Below, piece by piece: positions 17,697 through 26,454 of a DNA stretch of 64,000 nt (position 1 is its first letter; each line of letters begins with the position of its first letter). This DNA is from Cytobacillus oceanisediminis (GTDB lineage Bacteria; Bacillota; Bacilli; Bacillales; Cytobacillaceae): contig NZ_VLKI01000005.1 in assembly GCF_007830235.1 (NCBI RefSeq), positions 275,571-339,570 of the forward strand. Reading direction: 5' to 3'. The position numbers were made by a program, and so were the translations under genes. Under the pieces are notes generated by a model. It was not told the origin of the DNA. It ran no database searches and was given only the letters and a program-made list of their open reading frames with translations.

Positions 17697-18968
17697 ATGT
17701 TTCAACAGTTATCACAAGGGGAAAAGCTCCAGCCGATCGTCAGGGAAGTGGAGCAGCAAATTTCACATGTACTGCAAAGTATTGACCAGAGAATTGATGA
17801 TAATCAATTCCGTGTCCTAAACAGTTTTCAATATTTTAAAGTAAGCGATTCTCATTTTACCCCATCGACTGGCTATGGATACGATGATATTGGCCGAGAT
17901 ACGCTTGAGGAGATATACGCGGAAGTGTTTGGAGGGGAAGCGGGCTTAGTCCGGCCGCAAATCATTTCTGGCACTCATGCCATTTCCATCGCCCTTTTTG
18001 GGGTTCTGCGACCAGGTGACGAATTGCTATATATCACTGGCAAGCCTTACGACACACTGGAAGAGATTGTCGGGATACGCGGAACAGGAAATGGCTCATT
18101 AAAAGAATTTGGCATCGGCTACAATAGTGTGCCGCTAATGGAAGAAGGAAGCATTGATTACCCAGCAGTGGAAAAAGCAATCAAGCCGAACACAAAAATG
18201 ATTGGCATTCAGCGCTCCAAAGGGTATGCAACAAGGCCTTCTTTTACAATTGAACAAATCGAAGAGATGATAAGATTTGTAAAAGAAATTAAGCCTGACG
18301 CAGTAGTTTTTGTAGACAATTGCTATGGAGAGTTTGTAGAAGACCGGGAGCCATGCCATGTTGGGGCGGATCTGATGGCAGGGTCGCTTATTAAAAATCC
18401 AGGCGGTGGCATTGCCAAGACGGGCGGCTATATTGTCGGAAAAAAGGAATGGGTCGAGGCCTGCTCATACCGGATGACATCCCCGGGGATCGGGGCGGAA
18501 GCCGGCGCATCCCTATATAGCCTTCAGGAAATGTACCAGGGCTTTTTTCTGGCTCCGCATGTGGTTGGCCAGGCACTTAAAGGAGCGGTTTTTACAGCAG
18601 CGGTGCTTGAGCGCCTTGGTATGAATTCCTATCCAAAATGGAATAGCAAAAGAACCGATCTTATTCAGTCCGTTCAATTTGATGATAAAGATAAAATGGT
18701 GGCATTTTGCCAGGCGATCCAATTTGCCTCGCCTGTCAATTCCCATGTCACAGCTTACCCAGCATACATGCCGGGCTATGAAAATGATGTAATCATGGCT
18801 GCAGGTACATTTATCCAGGGAGCCAGCATTGAATTAACGGCTGACGGGCCAATCAGGCCGCCATATGTTGCGTATGTGCAGGGCGGGCTTACTTATTCCC
18901 ATGTGAAAATGGCAGTCTGCATTGCTTTAAACCGTTTGCTGGAAAAAGGTTTAATTGAAATAGAATAG
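17697..18968 (+). CDS. ynbB: PLP-dependent methionine gamma-lyase/aluminium-resistance family protein YnbB
   Basis: A 423-residue PLP enzyme of the YnbB family. Visible landmarks are RPQIISGTHAISIALFG, the conserved VFVDNCYGEFVE (PLP-pyridine Asp) and the Schiff-base region SLIKNPGGGIAKTGGYIVG with the predicted catalytic Lys. It is annotated elsewhere as a methionine gamma-lyase-like or aluminium-resistance protein; the true substrate is uncertain. ATG 17697 follows TTAGGAG. It is the second gene of hflX-ynbB and ends at a terminator ahead of a family A repeat and the glnRA promoter. Confidence 0.93.
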   Translation: MFQQLSQGEKLQPIVREVEQQISHVLQSIDQRIDDNQFRVLNSFQYFKVSDSHFTPSTGYGYDDIGRDTLEEIYAEVFGGEAGLVRPQIISGTHAISIALFGVLRPGDELLYITGKPYDTLEEIVGIRGTGNGSLKEFGIGYNSVPLMEEGSIDYPAVEKAIKPNTKMIGIQRSKGYATRPSFTIEQIEEMIRFVKEIKPDAVVFVDNCYGEFVEDREPCHVGADLMAGSLIKNPGGGIAKTGGYIVGKKEWVEACSYRMTSPGIGAEAGASLYSLQEMYQGFFLAPHVVGQALKGAVFTAAVLERLGMNSYPKWNSKRTDLIQSVQFDDKDKMVAFCQAIQFASPVNSHVTAYPAYMPGYENDVIMAAGTFIQGASIELTADGPIRPPYVAYVQGGLTYSHVKMAVCIALNRLLEKGLIEIE

Positions 18969-18980
18969 GTGAATATAAAG

Positions 18981-19012
18981 AAGGACAGCTACCTAGTTAG
19001 TTGTCCTTTTCT
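18981..19012 (+). terminator. terminator of hflX-ynbB
   Basis: AAGGACAGCTA pairs with TTAGTTGTCCTT around the loop CCTAG, followed by TT. Confidence 0.8.
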
Positions 19013-19019
19013 GTTTGAA

Positions 19020-19248
19020 GCTTGCTGTTTTGGTAATCTGTTGATTGGAGCGAAGGCACGAGCTCCTCGTAAATGCATTTGCATTTCCTTTGTGCGGTGT
19101 TTATTCAAGGATGCTTGTTCAAAGTCCTGCGGGAGAAGCGAGTCAAAGGGAGACCCAGCAGACGCGTAGCGTCGAGGAGGCTTCCGGACCGCTCGCGTTC
19201 GCTGATTGCCTATAGGGGGAAATCAACAGACAAGGTAAAAGAGCATAA
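19020..19248 (-). repeat. family A MITE-like repeat, copy 3 (inverted)
   Basis: The core runs from GTTGATTGGAGCG (19039) to AAATCAACAG (19229) with CTCGTAAATGCATTTGCATTT, TGCGGTGTTTATTCAAGGAT and AAAGGGAGACCC. It sits directly upstream of the glnRA control region. Confidence 0.87.
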
Positions 19249-19281
19249 AAAAACAAAAGCAAAAATTTTTTGAAAAAAACA

Positions 19282-19298
19282 TGTAATAAAAGCTAACA
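19282..19298 (+). promoter_or_regulatory. GlnR/TnrA box 1 of glnRA
   Basis: TGTAATAAAAGCTAACA fits the consensus TGTNA-N7-TNACA at every defined position. It lies just upstream of the -35 of the glnR promoter, matching glnRAo1 of B. subtilis. Confidence 0.88.
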
Positions 19299-19303
19299 TC
19301 CAG

Positions 19304-19332
19304 TTGACAGATTATCTTACATTACATATAAT
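19304..19332 (+). promoter_or_regulatory. SigA promoter of glnRA with overlapping GlnR box 2
   Basis: TTGACA (19304-19309) and TATAAT (19327-19332) are exact consensus hexamers separated by 17 bp. A second GlnR box TGACAGATTATCTTACA (19305-19321, one mismatch) covers the -35, so GlnR bound here would block RNA polymerase. Confidence 0.92.
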
Positions 19333-19366
19333 AATCTCAAGAAGTAATAAAAAGGGGGAGAAATAG

Positions 19367-19774
19367 TTGACTGGAAGTGAAATTCGACGCTCCATGCCGC
19401 TTTTCCCAATTGGTACTGTCATGCAGCTAACCGATCTGACCGCTAGGCAGATTCGCTACTATGAAGAACACCAATTAATTTCTCCAGCTAGAACAGACGG
19501 AAATAGAAGACTTTTTTCCTTAAATGATATTGATGTCCTTTTAGAGATTAAAGATTTGATTGACCAGGGTGTCAATATGGCCGGGATCAAACAGCTATTT
19601 TTCGTAAAAGAACAGCAAGCAATATCAGAAAATATGAAGAAGCAAGAAGATAAAGCGAGACGCGATCTTTCTGATGAAGAAATTCGGAAACTCCTTCGCA
19701 AAGAAATTGTGCAGGCTGGCCGATTTAATCGTTCATCACTGCGTCAAGGCAACATGCACCGCTTTTTCCATTAA
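19367..19774 (+). CDS. glnR: glutamine synthetase repressor GlnR
   Basis: A 135-residue MerR-family regulator. It starts at TTG 19367 after GGGGGAG. The winged HTH is near residues 12-75 ([20 protein letters not shown], then [11 protein letters not shown]), a helix follows, and the C-terminal autoinhibitory tail ends NMHRFFH. Feedback-inhibited glutamine synthetase relieves that tail so that GlnR can bind DNA. It represses its own operon through the two boxes upstream. glnA follows 42 bp downstream. Confidence 0.97.
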   Translation: MTGSEIRRSMPLFPIGTVMQLTDLTARQIRYYEEHQLISPARTDGNRRLFSLNDIDVLLEIKDLIDQGVNMAGIKQLFFVKEQQAISENMKKQEDKARRDLSDEEIRKLLRKEIVQAGRFNRSSLRQGNMHRFFH

Positions 19775-19816
19775 TAAATAAAAAACACTCATGTAAATTT
19801 AAGGGAGGAAATACCA

Positions 19817-21151
19817 TTGGCAAAGTTCACTAAAGACGATATTAAACGCATTGCAGAAGAAGAAAACGTAAAATTTGTCCGTTTACAGTTTACGGATATT
19901 CTAGGAACAATCAAAAACGTTGAAATTCCAATCAGCCAGCTTGAAAAAGCGCTTGATAACAAAATGATGTTTGACGGATCTTCCATCGAAGGCTTCGTAC
20001 GTATTGAAGAATCAGATATGAATTTATATCCTGACCTTGATACATGGGTGGTATTCCCTTGGACAGCGGAAAAAGGAAAAGTTGCGCGTTTGATCTGTGA
20101 TATCTACAATCCGGATGGAACTCCATTCCTTGGTGACCCTCGCAGTAACTTAAAACGTATTCTAGGTGAAATGGAAGAGTTAGGCTTCACAGATTTCAAT
20201 CTTGGACCTGAACCAGAATTCTTTTTATTCAAGCTTGATCCTGCTGGAGAGCCAACTCTAGAGCTAAATGATAACGGAGGATATTTCGACCTTGCTCCAA
20301 CAGACCTTGGTGAAAACTGCCGCCGCGATATCGTGCTTGAGCTTGAAGAAATGGGCTTTGAAATTGAAGCGTCCCACCATGAGGTTGCACCTGGACAGCA
20401 TGAAATCGACTTTAAATATGCGGATGCCTTAACAGCTTGTGACCAAATCCAGACGTTCAAGCTTGTTGTTAAAACAATTGCCCGCAAGCATGGCCTGCAT
20501 GCGACATTCATGCCAAAGCCATTATTCGGTGTAAACGGATCAGGTATGCACTGTAACGTTTCATTATTCAAGGATGGAAAAAATGCATTCTTCGAAGAAA
20601 ATGGCGATTTGCAATTAAGTGATACTGCCCGTCAATTCATCGCAGGTATTGTAAATCATGCGACTGCGTTTACAGCAGTAACAAACCCAATCGTTAACTC
20701 ATATAAGCGTTTGGTTCCTGGTTATGAAGCACCTTGCTATGTTGCATGGTCTGCTCAAAACCGTTCACCGCTAATCCGTATCCCGGCTTCCCGCGGCATT
20801 AGTACACGTGTTGAGGTCCGCAGTGTTGACCCTGCTGCAAACCCATACCTTGCAATGGCTGTATTATTAAAAGCTGGCCTTGATGGAATTAAGAACAAAA
20901 TGACTCCTCCAGCACCAGTTGACCGCAACATCTATGTAATGAACAAGCAAGAGCGTGTAGAAGAAGGAATCAAGGATCTTCCAGCTACATTGGCAGCTGC
21001 CCTTGATGAACTTAAGAATGACGAAGTAATCGTTTCTGCTCTTGGGGATCACATCTTCGAACACTTCATTGAAGCAAAAGAAATCGAGTGGGATATGTTC
21101 CGTACGCAAGTGCATCCATGGGAGCGCGAGCAGTACATGAGCATGTACTAA
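19817..21151 (+). CDS. glnA: glutamine synthetase, type I
   Basis: A 444-residue GSI-alpha enzyme, the B. subtilis length, starting at TTG 19817 behind AAGGGAGGAA. Landmarks: FDGSSIEGF, the beta-grasp latch, [44 protein letters not shown] and [15 protein letters not shown] (R62-type feedback residue region). It condenses glutamate and ammonia with ATP. As the second gene of glnRA it is repressed by GlnR under nitrogen excess, and it also signals to GlnR and TnrA by direct binding. Confidence 0.98.
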   Translation: MAKFTKDDIKRIAEEENVKFVRLQFTDILGTIKNVEIPISQLEKALDNKMMFDGSSIEGFVRIEESDMNLYPDLDTWVVFPWTAEKGKVARLICDIYNPDGTPFLGDPRSNLKRILGEMEELGFTDFNLGPEPEFFLFKLDPAGEPTLELNDNGGYFDLAPTDLGENCRRDIVLELEEMGFEIEASHHEVAPGQHEIDFKYADALTACDQIQTFKLVVKTIARKHGLHATFMPKPLFGVNGSGMHCNVSLFKDGKNAFFEENGDLQLSDTARQFIAGIVNHATAFTAVTNPIVNSYKRLVPGYEAPCYVAWSAQNRSPLIRIPASRGISTRVEVRSVDPAANPYLAMAVLLKAGLDGIKNKMTPPAPVDRNIYVMNKQERVEEGIKDLPATLAAALDELKNDEVIVSALGDHIFEHFIEAKEIEWDMFRTQVHPWEREQYMSMY

Positions 21152-21157
21152 AAAAGT

Positions 21158-21197
21158 AAACCCCTTGACACCATTGGTGTTGAGGGGTTTTTGTTTT
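21158..21197 (+). terminator. terminator of glnRA
   Basis: AAACCCCTTGACACC / GGTGTTGAGGGGTTT around ATT (about 21158-21190), followed by TTGTTTT. Confidence 0.93.
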
Positions 21198-21267
21198 CGG
21201 GCAGAAATTTTAAAAAAGTTATGTTTTTTGCTTTGGCCGAAAAATGCCCGATTTTAATGCAAAAAAA

Positions 21268-21638
21268 TTATTCAAGGACATTTTTCATGTATTCCTCGAA
21301 TTTACTCATTCTTTCAGTTTCAATCTTTTTACTAATAGGCGAATAAACATCTGCAGTTATTTGAATACTTCCATGCCCCATCTCTCTTGGATGTATTTCA
21401 TGTCTGCCCCTGCTTCTAATTGGAGAACCGCATGAGTGTGTCTTAATGAGTGGATTGGTAAAGAGGGAAGATCACACTTCTTCAGTATCCTAGAAAATGA
21501 GTTAAATAAACTGAACTTTGGCATGTAATTTCCATCATTCCTACATAAAACTAAATTTAAATCAAAGTGATAATTATCATTTAATGCAGTCTTATTTTGA
21601 TTCTGATATTTCTTGTGGAAGTTTAGATCGTTTGCCAT
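21268..21638 (-). pseudogene. truncated, frameshifted tyrosine integrase (left remnant)
   Basis: On the minus strand a fragment begins near 21638 and contains FSRILKKCDLPSLPIHSLRH, THAVLQLEAGADMKYIQE, the HxxR box II of tyrosine recombinases. A one-base shift near 21375 leaves the first frame ending in RWGMEVFK. In the next frame the sequence continues MGHGSIQITADVYSPISKK to a stop at 21268-21270. That second part holds the conserved LGH-type box and catalytic Tyr (DVY). The N-terminal SAM-like domain and box I Arg are missing. It is closely related to the right remnant at 24930-25219. Confidence 0.88.
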
Positions 21639-21655
21639 TTAAATATAAGCCACCT

Positions 21656-21992
21656 AGGGTTAATTCCGGGGATTTGCGTACGCCAGTACGTTTTTACGAG
21701 TTCGCTCCTAATGATGGCCCTGAACCAGGGGAGAATGAAAAGAGATTATTAGTTGGGATATAATCATCCTGCGATTCACGTATTGTGATCGTCAAATCAG
21801 ATAATGTCCCATTTGCTTTAGCTGTCTCTAAATCTCTTAACCAAACACTATCTAGATTTGCCCAAGCTTCATATAATGTATTTGTCTATTGATCATCCAA
21901 TTTATCAAAATAAACGGTACAACGTCAAAAGTGTTCAGCCTAATATGCAAAACAAGGACTTTATCACTGTTGTTGCGGGGCTGACAGAATGA
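21656..21992 (+). pseudogene. phage head closure (head-tail connector) protein with internal inversion
   Basis: The + strand encodes NSGDLRTPVRFYEFAP and NDGPEPGENEK up to 21742 and the C-terminus IDHPIYQNKRYNVKSVQP, NMQNKDFITVVAGLTE from about 21888 to the stop at 21990-21992. The segment between (about 21743-21885) encodes the missing middle on the minus strand: TLYEAWANLDSVWLRDLETA then KANGTLSDLTITIRESQDDY. Flipping it restores the family's order and joins in frame on the left; the right junction needs a small indel. The family is the SPP1 gp16/head-closure type. The stop overlaps the next gene's ATG, as is usual in phage operons. Confidence 0.85.
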
Positions 21993-22381
21993 GCGTAAAT
22001 GTTAGAGGACAAAGGGAACTGATAGCTGACCTGGAGCGTCGTTTAGGGAAAGAGCGGACGCAACAAATAAGTGACAGGGCTTTAAAAAAAGGAGCACAAG
22101 TCTTTGTCAGGGAGTTAAAGAGTCAATTTGAGGCCTTTAAAGATACAGGGGCATCCATTGAAGAAATAACTGTTTCGAATCCAATGTCGGTTGCTGGTGT
22201 TCGAACGATTAAAATCCACTGGCGAGGACCTAAAGGTAGATTTCGAATCATTCATTTAAATGAATGGGGAACAGTGAAAAATCCAAATCCACGAGGTAAA
22301 GGGGTTATAGCGAGGACAATGCGAAATGCTGAAAATGCATATCGTCAAGCCGTTATACAAGCTATAAGGGAGGGGGTTTAA
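21989..22381 (+). CDS. HK97 gp10-like phage head-tail protein
   Basis: A 130-residue protein, apparently intact. It resembles HK97 gp10-family proteins (early helical part with LIADLERRLGKERTQQISDR and ALKKGAQVFVRELKSQFEAF, later WRGPKGRFRIIHLNEWGTV and a C-terminal helix). These sit at the head-tail interface of siphophages. The start overlaps the stop of the broken head-closure gene by ATGA, and the next gene begins right at its end. With its neighbours broken it is probably non-functional. Confidence 0.8.
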   Translation: MSVNVRGQRELIADLERRLGKERTQQISDRALKKGAQVFVRELKSQFEAFKDTGASIEEITVSNPMSVAGVRTIKIHWRGPKGRFRIIHLNEWGTVKNPNPRGKGVIARTMRNAENAYRQAVIQAIREGV

Positions 22382-22757
22382 GTGGATATGCTAGATAAAA
22401 TTTATCAGGAATTAATAACTGACGAATATATTAAAGAGCAAGCTTCTGGACGAATCAAGTTTTATGAATATCTGGCTACTGGTAATGTGACCGGTCCATA
22501 TATCGTTATTGATCCCTTAAGCCCTCCCATCCCTTCCGATTACGGAGATAATGAGCCTATTTCTGATGAATACCTTTACCAGGTGGATGTTTGGACCAAA
22601 AATCGAAAAACAACTAAAGAAATTGCCAAAAGAGTTCAGGCAGTCATGCGGTCACTTTGGTTATGGCATTTATGGTGGCGGTGTGGATGAATATGATAGA
22701 GATACCGGCATCTTTCGAGATGCCCGGCGTTATAGGGGAAAAGATTATTTAATTTAG
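22382..22757 (+). pseudogene. phage minor capsid/tail completion protein, frameshifted
   Basis: GTG 22382 after GGGAGGGGG opens a frame that reads normally to VQAVMRSL near 22660 and then runs into WLWHLWWRCG. In the next frame the natural C-terminus GYGIYGGGVDEYDRDTG then IFRDARRYRGKDYLI continues to 22757. A single-base change in a T/G run explains the shift. Position between gp10 and the major tail gene and a length of ~125 residues fit the DUF3168/tail-completion type. Confidence 0.75.
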
Positions 22758-22766
22758 AGGAGTGGA

Positions 22767-23372
22767 ATGAGCATGGCAAAAGAAAAAGTTTATAGAGCAT
22801 CCACAGGAGTAGATGAATTTTACTACGGTGAAATTGGGGATGGGATTACTGCAGCATATATCGAGAGAGTAAAGTTTTTACAAAATATCAATATAGAAAT
22901 GCCACAAGAAGTGGTTCGTGCATATGGTGACAATAGGACCGCCGAAATGGCTGTTTCGAATGGTGACATTTCAGTCACTTCAGCGTTCCATAAAATCCCG
23001 ATTGAAGATAAACAAAAGCTATTGGGTTTGGAAACAGTTGAAGGCCTTACTGCTATGGGGAGTACAGACAATCCATCATATGTAGCGGTAGTCTTTGCAA
23101 AGACATATGAAGATGGTTCAAAGGAGTATGTGGGTCTTCCGAAAGGATTATTTACTCGTCCCAACATTGCAGGACAAACAAAACAGGATGGAGTGGAATT
23201 TTCAAATGAAGAAATCTCTGCACAATTTATGGACCGTGAAGTAGAAGGTTTTTCAGATGAAAAATCTGTTGTCTTTGCTTACGACAAGAAATGAGAAACA
23301 AACAATCGTAATGCACTATTCCAAAAGATCTTTGGTATGCCATATCCAGGAACAGTGCCGGAAGGAGCGTAA
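22767..23372 (+). pseudogene. phage major tail protein with premature stop
   Basis: An ATG at 22767 (or 22773) follows AGAGGAGTGG. The 175-residue frame resembles phi13-type major tail (tube) proteins: RASTGVDEFYYGEIGDG, DISVTSAFHKIPIEDKQKL and GVEFSNEEISAQFMD. It stops at TGA 23292-23294, but the same frame continues for 25 further codons (ALFQKIFGMPYPGTVPEGA) to TAA at 23370-23372. That looks like the native C-terminus, so the TGA is probably a nonsense mutation. Without it the protein would be about 201 residues. Confidence 0.75.
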
Positions 23373-23377
23373 TGTAG

Positions 23378-23713
23378 ATGGCTAAAAAGAAAATAGAAAT
23401 CCCAGAAGAAAAAATTGAGGACTCAGTAGAGGAAAAACAAGTAGAACAATTAGAGGAAAAACAAGTAGAACAATTAGAGGAAAAACAAGTAGAGCAATTA
23501 GAGGAAAAACAAGTAGAACAATTAGAGGTTGAACCACCAAAGAAATATATTGTTGTCCATGATTTTAAGGATCTAAAAGATAATAATGCGATTTACATTA
23601 AAGGGGATATTTATCCCAAAGGTGATGATGTTGTCGTTGATGATCAGCGTATTAAAGAATTATCAACAACAAAAAACAAAATCGGAAAAGTACTAATTAA
23701 AGAGCAGGATTAA
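23378..23713 (+). CDS. small phage tail-region protein with EEKQVEQL repeats
   Basis: A 111-residue protein. The N-terminal half contains four near-identical copies of the octapeptide EEKQVEQL, encoded by a 24-bp tandem repeat. The C-terminal half (KKYIVVHDFKDLKDN then YIKGDIYPKGDDV) resembles small proteins found between major tail and tail-chaperone genes in Gram-positive siphophages. The repeats probably form a charged coiled coil and could vary in number by slippage. ATG 23378 has only a modest upstream site (GGAGCGTAATGTAG). Confidence 0.65.
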   Translation: MAKKKIEIPEEKIEDSVEEKQVEQLEEKQVEQLEEKQVEQLEEKQVEQLEVEPPKKYIVVHDFKDLKDNNAIYIKGDIYPKGDDVVVDDQRIKELSTTKNKIGKVLIKEQD

Positions 23714-23748
23714 CTCCCTGCTCTATTTTTTTTATAGGAGGAATTTTA

Positions 23749-24057
23749 GTGGTTAATTTAAAACGAAATATGATTGAGCTTGTTAAAGAAATTAAAGAGG
23801 GTGAGATTGTTACTGAAAAATATATCACTCCAGTGTTTATTCCATTCTCAGTAGTTTATGAAGCAATCGATATGACACAGGAAATTGATAAAAGCGAAGA
23901 AAATAAAACTACTGCCTCTGAAAAAGAGTTAATCGAAAAATTTCTTGATTTTGTTGCAAACAAGATTTACAAAGGTCAATTTACTAAAGAGGATCTGTTC
24001 AATGGTCTTCATGCTCCAGATGGAATCCGTGTGCTTCAAGAGCAAATCTATTTGTAG
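23749..24057 (+). CDS. phage tail assembly chaperone (gpG-like), C-terminus frameshifted
   Basis: GTG 23749 follows TAGGAGGAATTTTA. The 102-residue product has NLKRNMIELVKEIKEGE and FIPFSVVYEAIDMT, then a helical part IEKFLDFVANKIYKGQFT, typical of phi13/gpG-type tail chaperones. After VLQEQ the frame ends quickly. A neighbouring frame continues VAQGRQNDETKKFLAKKI, suggesting either decay or a remnant of the programmed G-GT frameshift of such genes. Confidence 0.65.
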   Translation: MVNLKRNMIELVKEIKEGEIVTEKYITPVFIPFSVVYEAIDMTQEIDKSEENKTTASEKELIEKFLDFVANKIYKGQFTKEDLFNGLHAPDGIRVLQEQIYL

Positions 24058-24141
24058 CTCAAGGACGTCAGAATGATGAAACAAAAAAGTTCCTGGCGAA
24101 GAAGATTTGAGTGATGCCGACCGCAAAAACAAAAAGAATAT

Positions 24142-24288
24142 ATGGACAAGTTAATTATGGCGCTAATGAAAGAGAGCAAGGACATAAGCGAAATTTTAAA
24201 CATGCCATACCATTTTGTGGTTGAACTCCTTAAAGAGAGAAACAAACCAAGACAAGAAAAATCCTTAATTTCCGTATTTGGAGGTTAA
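24142..24288 (+). CDS. second tail chaperone (gpGT-like) fragment
   Basis: An open frame from ATG 24142 encodes 48 residues: MDKLIMALMKESKDISEILN, MPYHFVVELLKERNKP and SLISVFGG. It resembles the T part of the G/GT tail chaperone pair, which ends just before the tape measure gene, as here. No ribosome site is visible, consistent with expression by frameshifting from the upstream gene in the ancestral phage. Confidence 0.5.
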   Translation: MDKLIMALMKESKDISEILNMPYHFVVELLKERNKPRQEKSLISVFGG

Positions 24289-24324
24289 GGATTTTTTTAT
24301 TGAAATAGAGGGGAGGGTGAAAAA

Positions 24325-24805
24325 ATGCAAAGAATTGAAGGTCTTTCAATTGGACTTGATTTAGATTCCACTTCCCTAAACCGTGGACTTACTGGTTTAA
24401 AGGGTAGGCTGAGAACCGTAAACAGTGAAATGAAAGCGAAGGTTTAGGAAAAGGTGTTAATGGAGTCATCGGCGGTGTCAACTGGGTCCTAGGGAAAGTA
24501 GGTATTAAAAACCTAGTTCCCTTTTGGACAGTTCCTCAATATGCCAAAGGAACAGACAATCATCCAGGTGGACCTGCAGTTGTAGGAGAAGAAGGAAGAG
24601 AGCTTGCTCATGTTCGGATGTTGGATATGCGATGCTTGGGGAGAAAGGAGCTCAATTCTTGAATCTGCCAAAAGGAACTTCTGTCCTCCCAAATAAGAAA
24701 CAGAATATTTACTGAAAGGTTTCTTTCTGGGCTATGCAAACGGGACGGGGTGGTTGTCTAATGCTTGGAACAATACCAAAAAAGCAGCAAGCAAGATCAT
24801 TTTAC
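24325..24805 (+). pseudogene. phage tail tape measure protein, large internal deletion
   Basis: ATG 24325 follows GGGGAGGGTGA and encodes the typical tape-measure N-terminus RIEGLSIGLDLDSTSLNRGL then TGLKGRLRTVNSEMKAK before a stop. A shifted frame continues immediately with C-terminal tape-measure sequence: VIGGVNWVLGKVGIKNL, YAKGTDNHPGGPAVVGEEGR and later YANGTGWLSNAWNNTKKAA. A gene normally over 2 kb is reduced to about 0.5 kb. Confidence 0.8.
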
Positions 24806-24929
24806 TGGGTCACTCTAGTTTGGTATTAAGGGTTTTTTTATTGTTTAGCCAAAAAAAGGTAATTTTTGGAATCTGATTTATGACCAAATTTTGACCAAAC
24901 TTTAATCTAATATTTTACTCATACAGGCT

Positions 24930-25219
24930 TCATATTTGTTTTTGTGTCTTTTTCGATTTTTTACTGATATGTGCATAAACATCTGCTGTAACTAGAACGC
25001 TGCTATGACCTAACCTTTCCTGTACGTATATTTCATATCTTCTAACAAGACAACTGCATGTGTGTGCCTTAGTGAATAGATGGGCAGGAGAGGCAGACCA
25101 GCTTTTTTAAGAATACGTGAAAAGGCATTAAATAAAGTAGATTTTGGCATGACATTTCCGTCAGTTCTACAAAGCACTATGACTACCTTCTTCATATATC
25201 TTTCTATTAATTTAATCAA
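24930..25219 (-). pseudogene. truncated, frameshifted tyrosine integrase (right remnant)
   Basis: On the minus strand it encodes FNAFSRILKKAGLPLLPIYS then LRHTHAVVLLEDMKY, after which the frame is lost. The adjacent frame reads YVQERLGHSSVLVTADVYAH followed by ISKKSKK to a stop at 24930-24932. Compared with the left remnant it lacks two residues (AG) in VLLE-DMKY and differs at many positions, so it is a diverged relative, not a recent duplicate. Confidence 0.85.
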
Positions 25220-25363
25220 ATTTTTGATATCTAAAACGAATTCATCTTAATCCGGTAAATTCTTTATTGTCAAGGAGGATGATCAAATCATTATCTAAAA
25301 AATACATGCTATCCCTTTTTCATAAGAGATGTGCTTGAATTTATGTTTTTAGCACTGGAGTTT

Positions 25364-26176
25364 CTATAATTTTCCTGTTAGGACAATGTCATAATAGCGA
25401 ATTGCTGGTGAAAGCACATCAAAATCTGTGATTATTTTCTCCTTGGTAGTCGGGGAAGTTGTATGGGAAGGAAGTTTGCTTATCATACCTGTCTCTGAAA
25501 ACTGAGCAATGATATTTTTTACATCCTTTTTTGAAGTGCCATGTCGAAGCAAAAGATAGGGACAATATTCAATAATGACCTTGGAATAATGATTCATTAG
25601 CGGCAAGCAGGTTTCAAGAATTTCAAAATCTGCTCCTTGCGTATCGATTTTAATCATATCAAAGAATTTTGGGGCCTTCTCCCCTAAACATTGTTTTAGA
25701 AACGGCACAACATTTATGGCCTGAACACGTGTTGGCAAGCTGCTAAAACTGTTCAGATCCGAATCTGACTGTAACGGCTTTGATGTACGATGGTCACCAT
25801 AATTTTTGTTATTCTGATAGAACGAAATAAAATTCTGCTTCTTTCCTAAAGCATAATTGAAAGTATAAATATTCCTAACATTATTCAAAACAATATTGAT
25901 ATTCAATAATGAATAATTGATGGGGTCAGGCTCAAAGCAATAAATCGTTGATGCTGGTTCAAGTTTAGCTAAAATGATGGAAATGGCACCAATATTTGCT
26001 CCTGCATCAAGTATGTGACTCTCTGGCTGAATCATGGATCGTAAATAGCTTAAATTATTGGAATCAAAAACTCTTCCAGCCCGTAATTCCTGGCCAATGA
26101 TTTTGTCCCCTTCATGTGTCATGAATTGAAATGGAATACCAGCATACAATACCTTTGCTATTGTAAAAGGCTTCAA
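25364..26176 (-). CDS. FkbM family methyltransferase
   Basis: A 270-residue SAM-dependent methyltransferase. Motif I is HILDAGANIGAISIILAKLE, then IYCFEPDPINYSLLNINI and FFDMIKIDTQGADFEILETC, all typical of the FkbM fold. TTG 26176 follows AGGAGGAGA; an overlapping ATG is out of frame. FkbM enzymes usually O-methylate sugars or polyketides. The next gene to the right encodes a collagen-like surface protein, and bacillus exosporium collagen proteins carry methylated glycans, so glycan O-methylation is a plausible role (inference). No glycosyltransferase is adjacent. Confidence 0.88.
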   Translation of the reverse strand: MKPFTIAKVLYAGIPFQFMTHEGDKIIGQELRAGRVFDSNNLSYLRSMIQPESHILDAGANIGAISIILAKLEPASTIYCFEPDPINYSLLNINIVLNNVRNIYTFNYALGKKQNFISFYQNNKNYGDHRTSKPLQSDSDLNSFSSLPTRVQAINVVPFLKQCLGEKAPKFFDMIKIDTQGADFEILETCLPLMNHYSKVIIEYCPYLLLRHGTSKKDVKNIIAQFSETGMISKLPSHTTSPTTKEKIITDFDVLSPAIRYYDIVLTGKL

Positions 26177-26454
26177 TGCATTCTCCTCCTAACTTATCCA
26201 AAATGGATTGCTATACCTGTAGCTAGAGCTTTTTAATAACCCCTATTTAACTTAAAAAGCAGTTTATGATTATGATGCTAAACTACGTCTATCGAAAGCT
26301 CTTGAAAGGAATAGGCTTTTCCCAAAATGCCTCTCTTTCCTCAAAATATTCAAGAAGAAGAGTATTGCTACACATTCCGTATATAATAGGTGTCTTTCCA
26401 GTACTTGGTGCTGCTTGAAAACTATGAAGATAGCAAGTTAAACTTGTTTTTTTA

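Larger units (their letters stand above)
21268..25219. mobile_element. decayed prophage remnant
   Basis: About 4 kb immediately downstream of glnA holds head-tail connector and tail genes in phage order (head closure, gp10-like, minor, major tail, small tail protein, tail chaperones, tape measure). They are bounded by two related truncated integrase remnants on the minus strand. Most genes carry frameshifts, stops or deletions. No lysis, packaging or replication genes remain. It cannot be mobile. Confidence 0.88.

Noticed and set aside
20104..20571. 155-codon frame antisense to glnA
   Set aside because: Lies entirely within the highly conserved glutamine synthetase gene on the opposite strand; no independent signal.
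23292..23294. In-frame TGA of the phage tail gene as a selenocysteine codon (a tRNA-Sec is present)
   Set aside because: The gene is a structural phage protein in a decayed prophage, no SECIS-like hairpin is evident after the TGA, and neighbouring genes are also broken.
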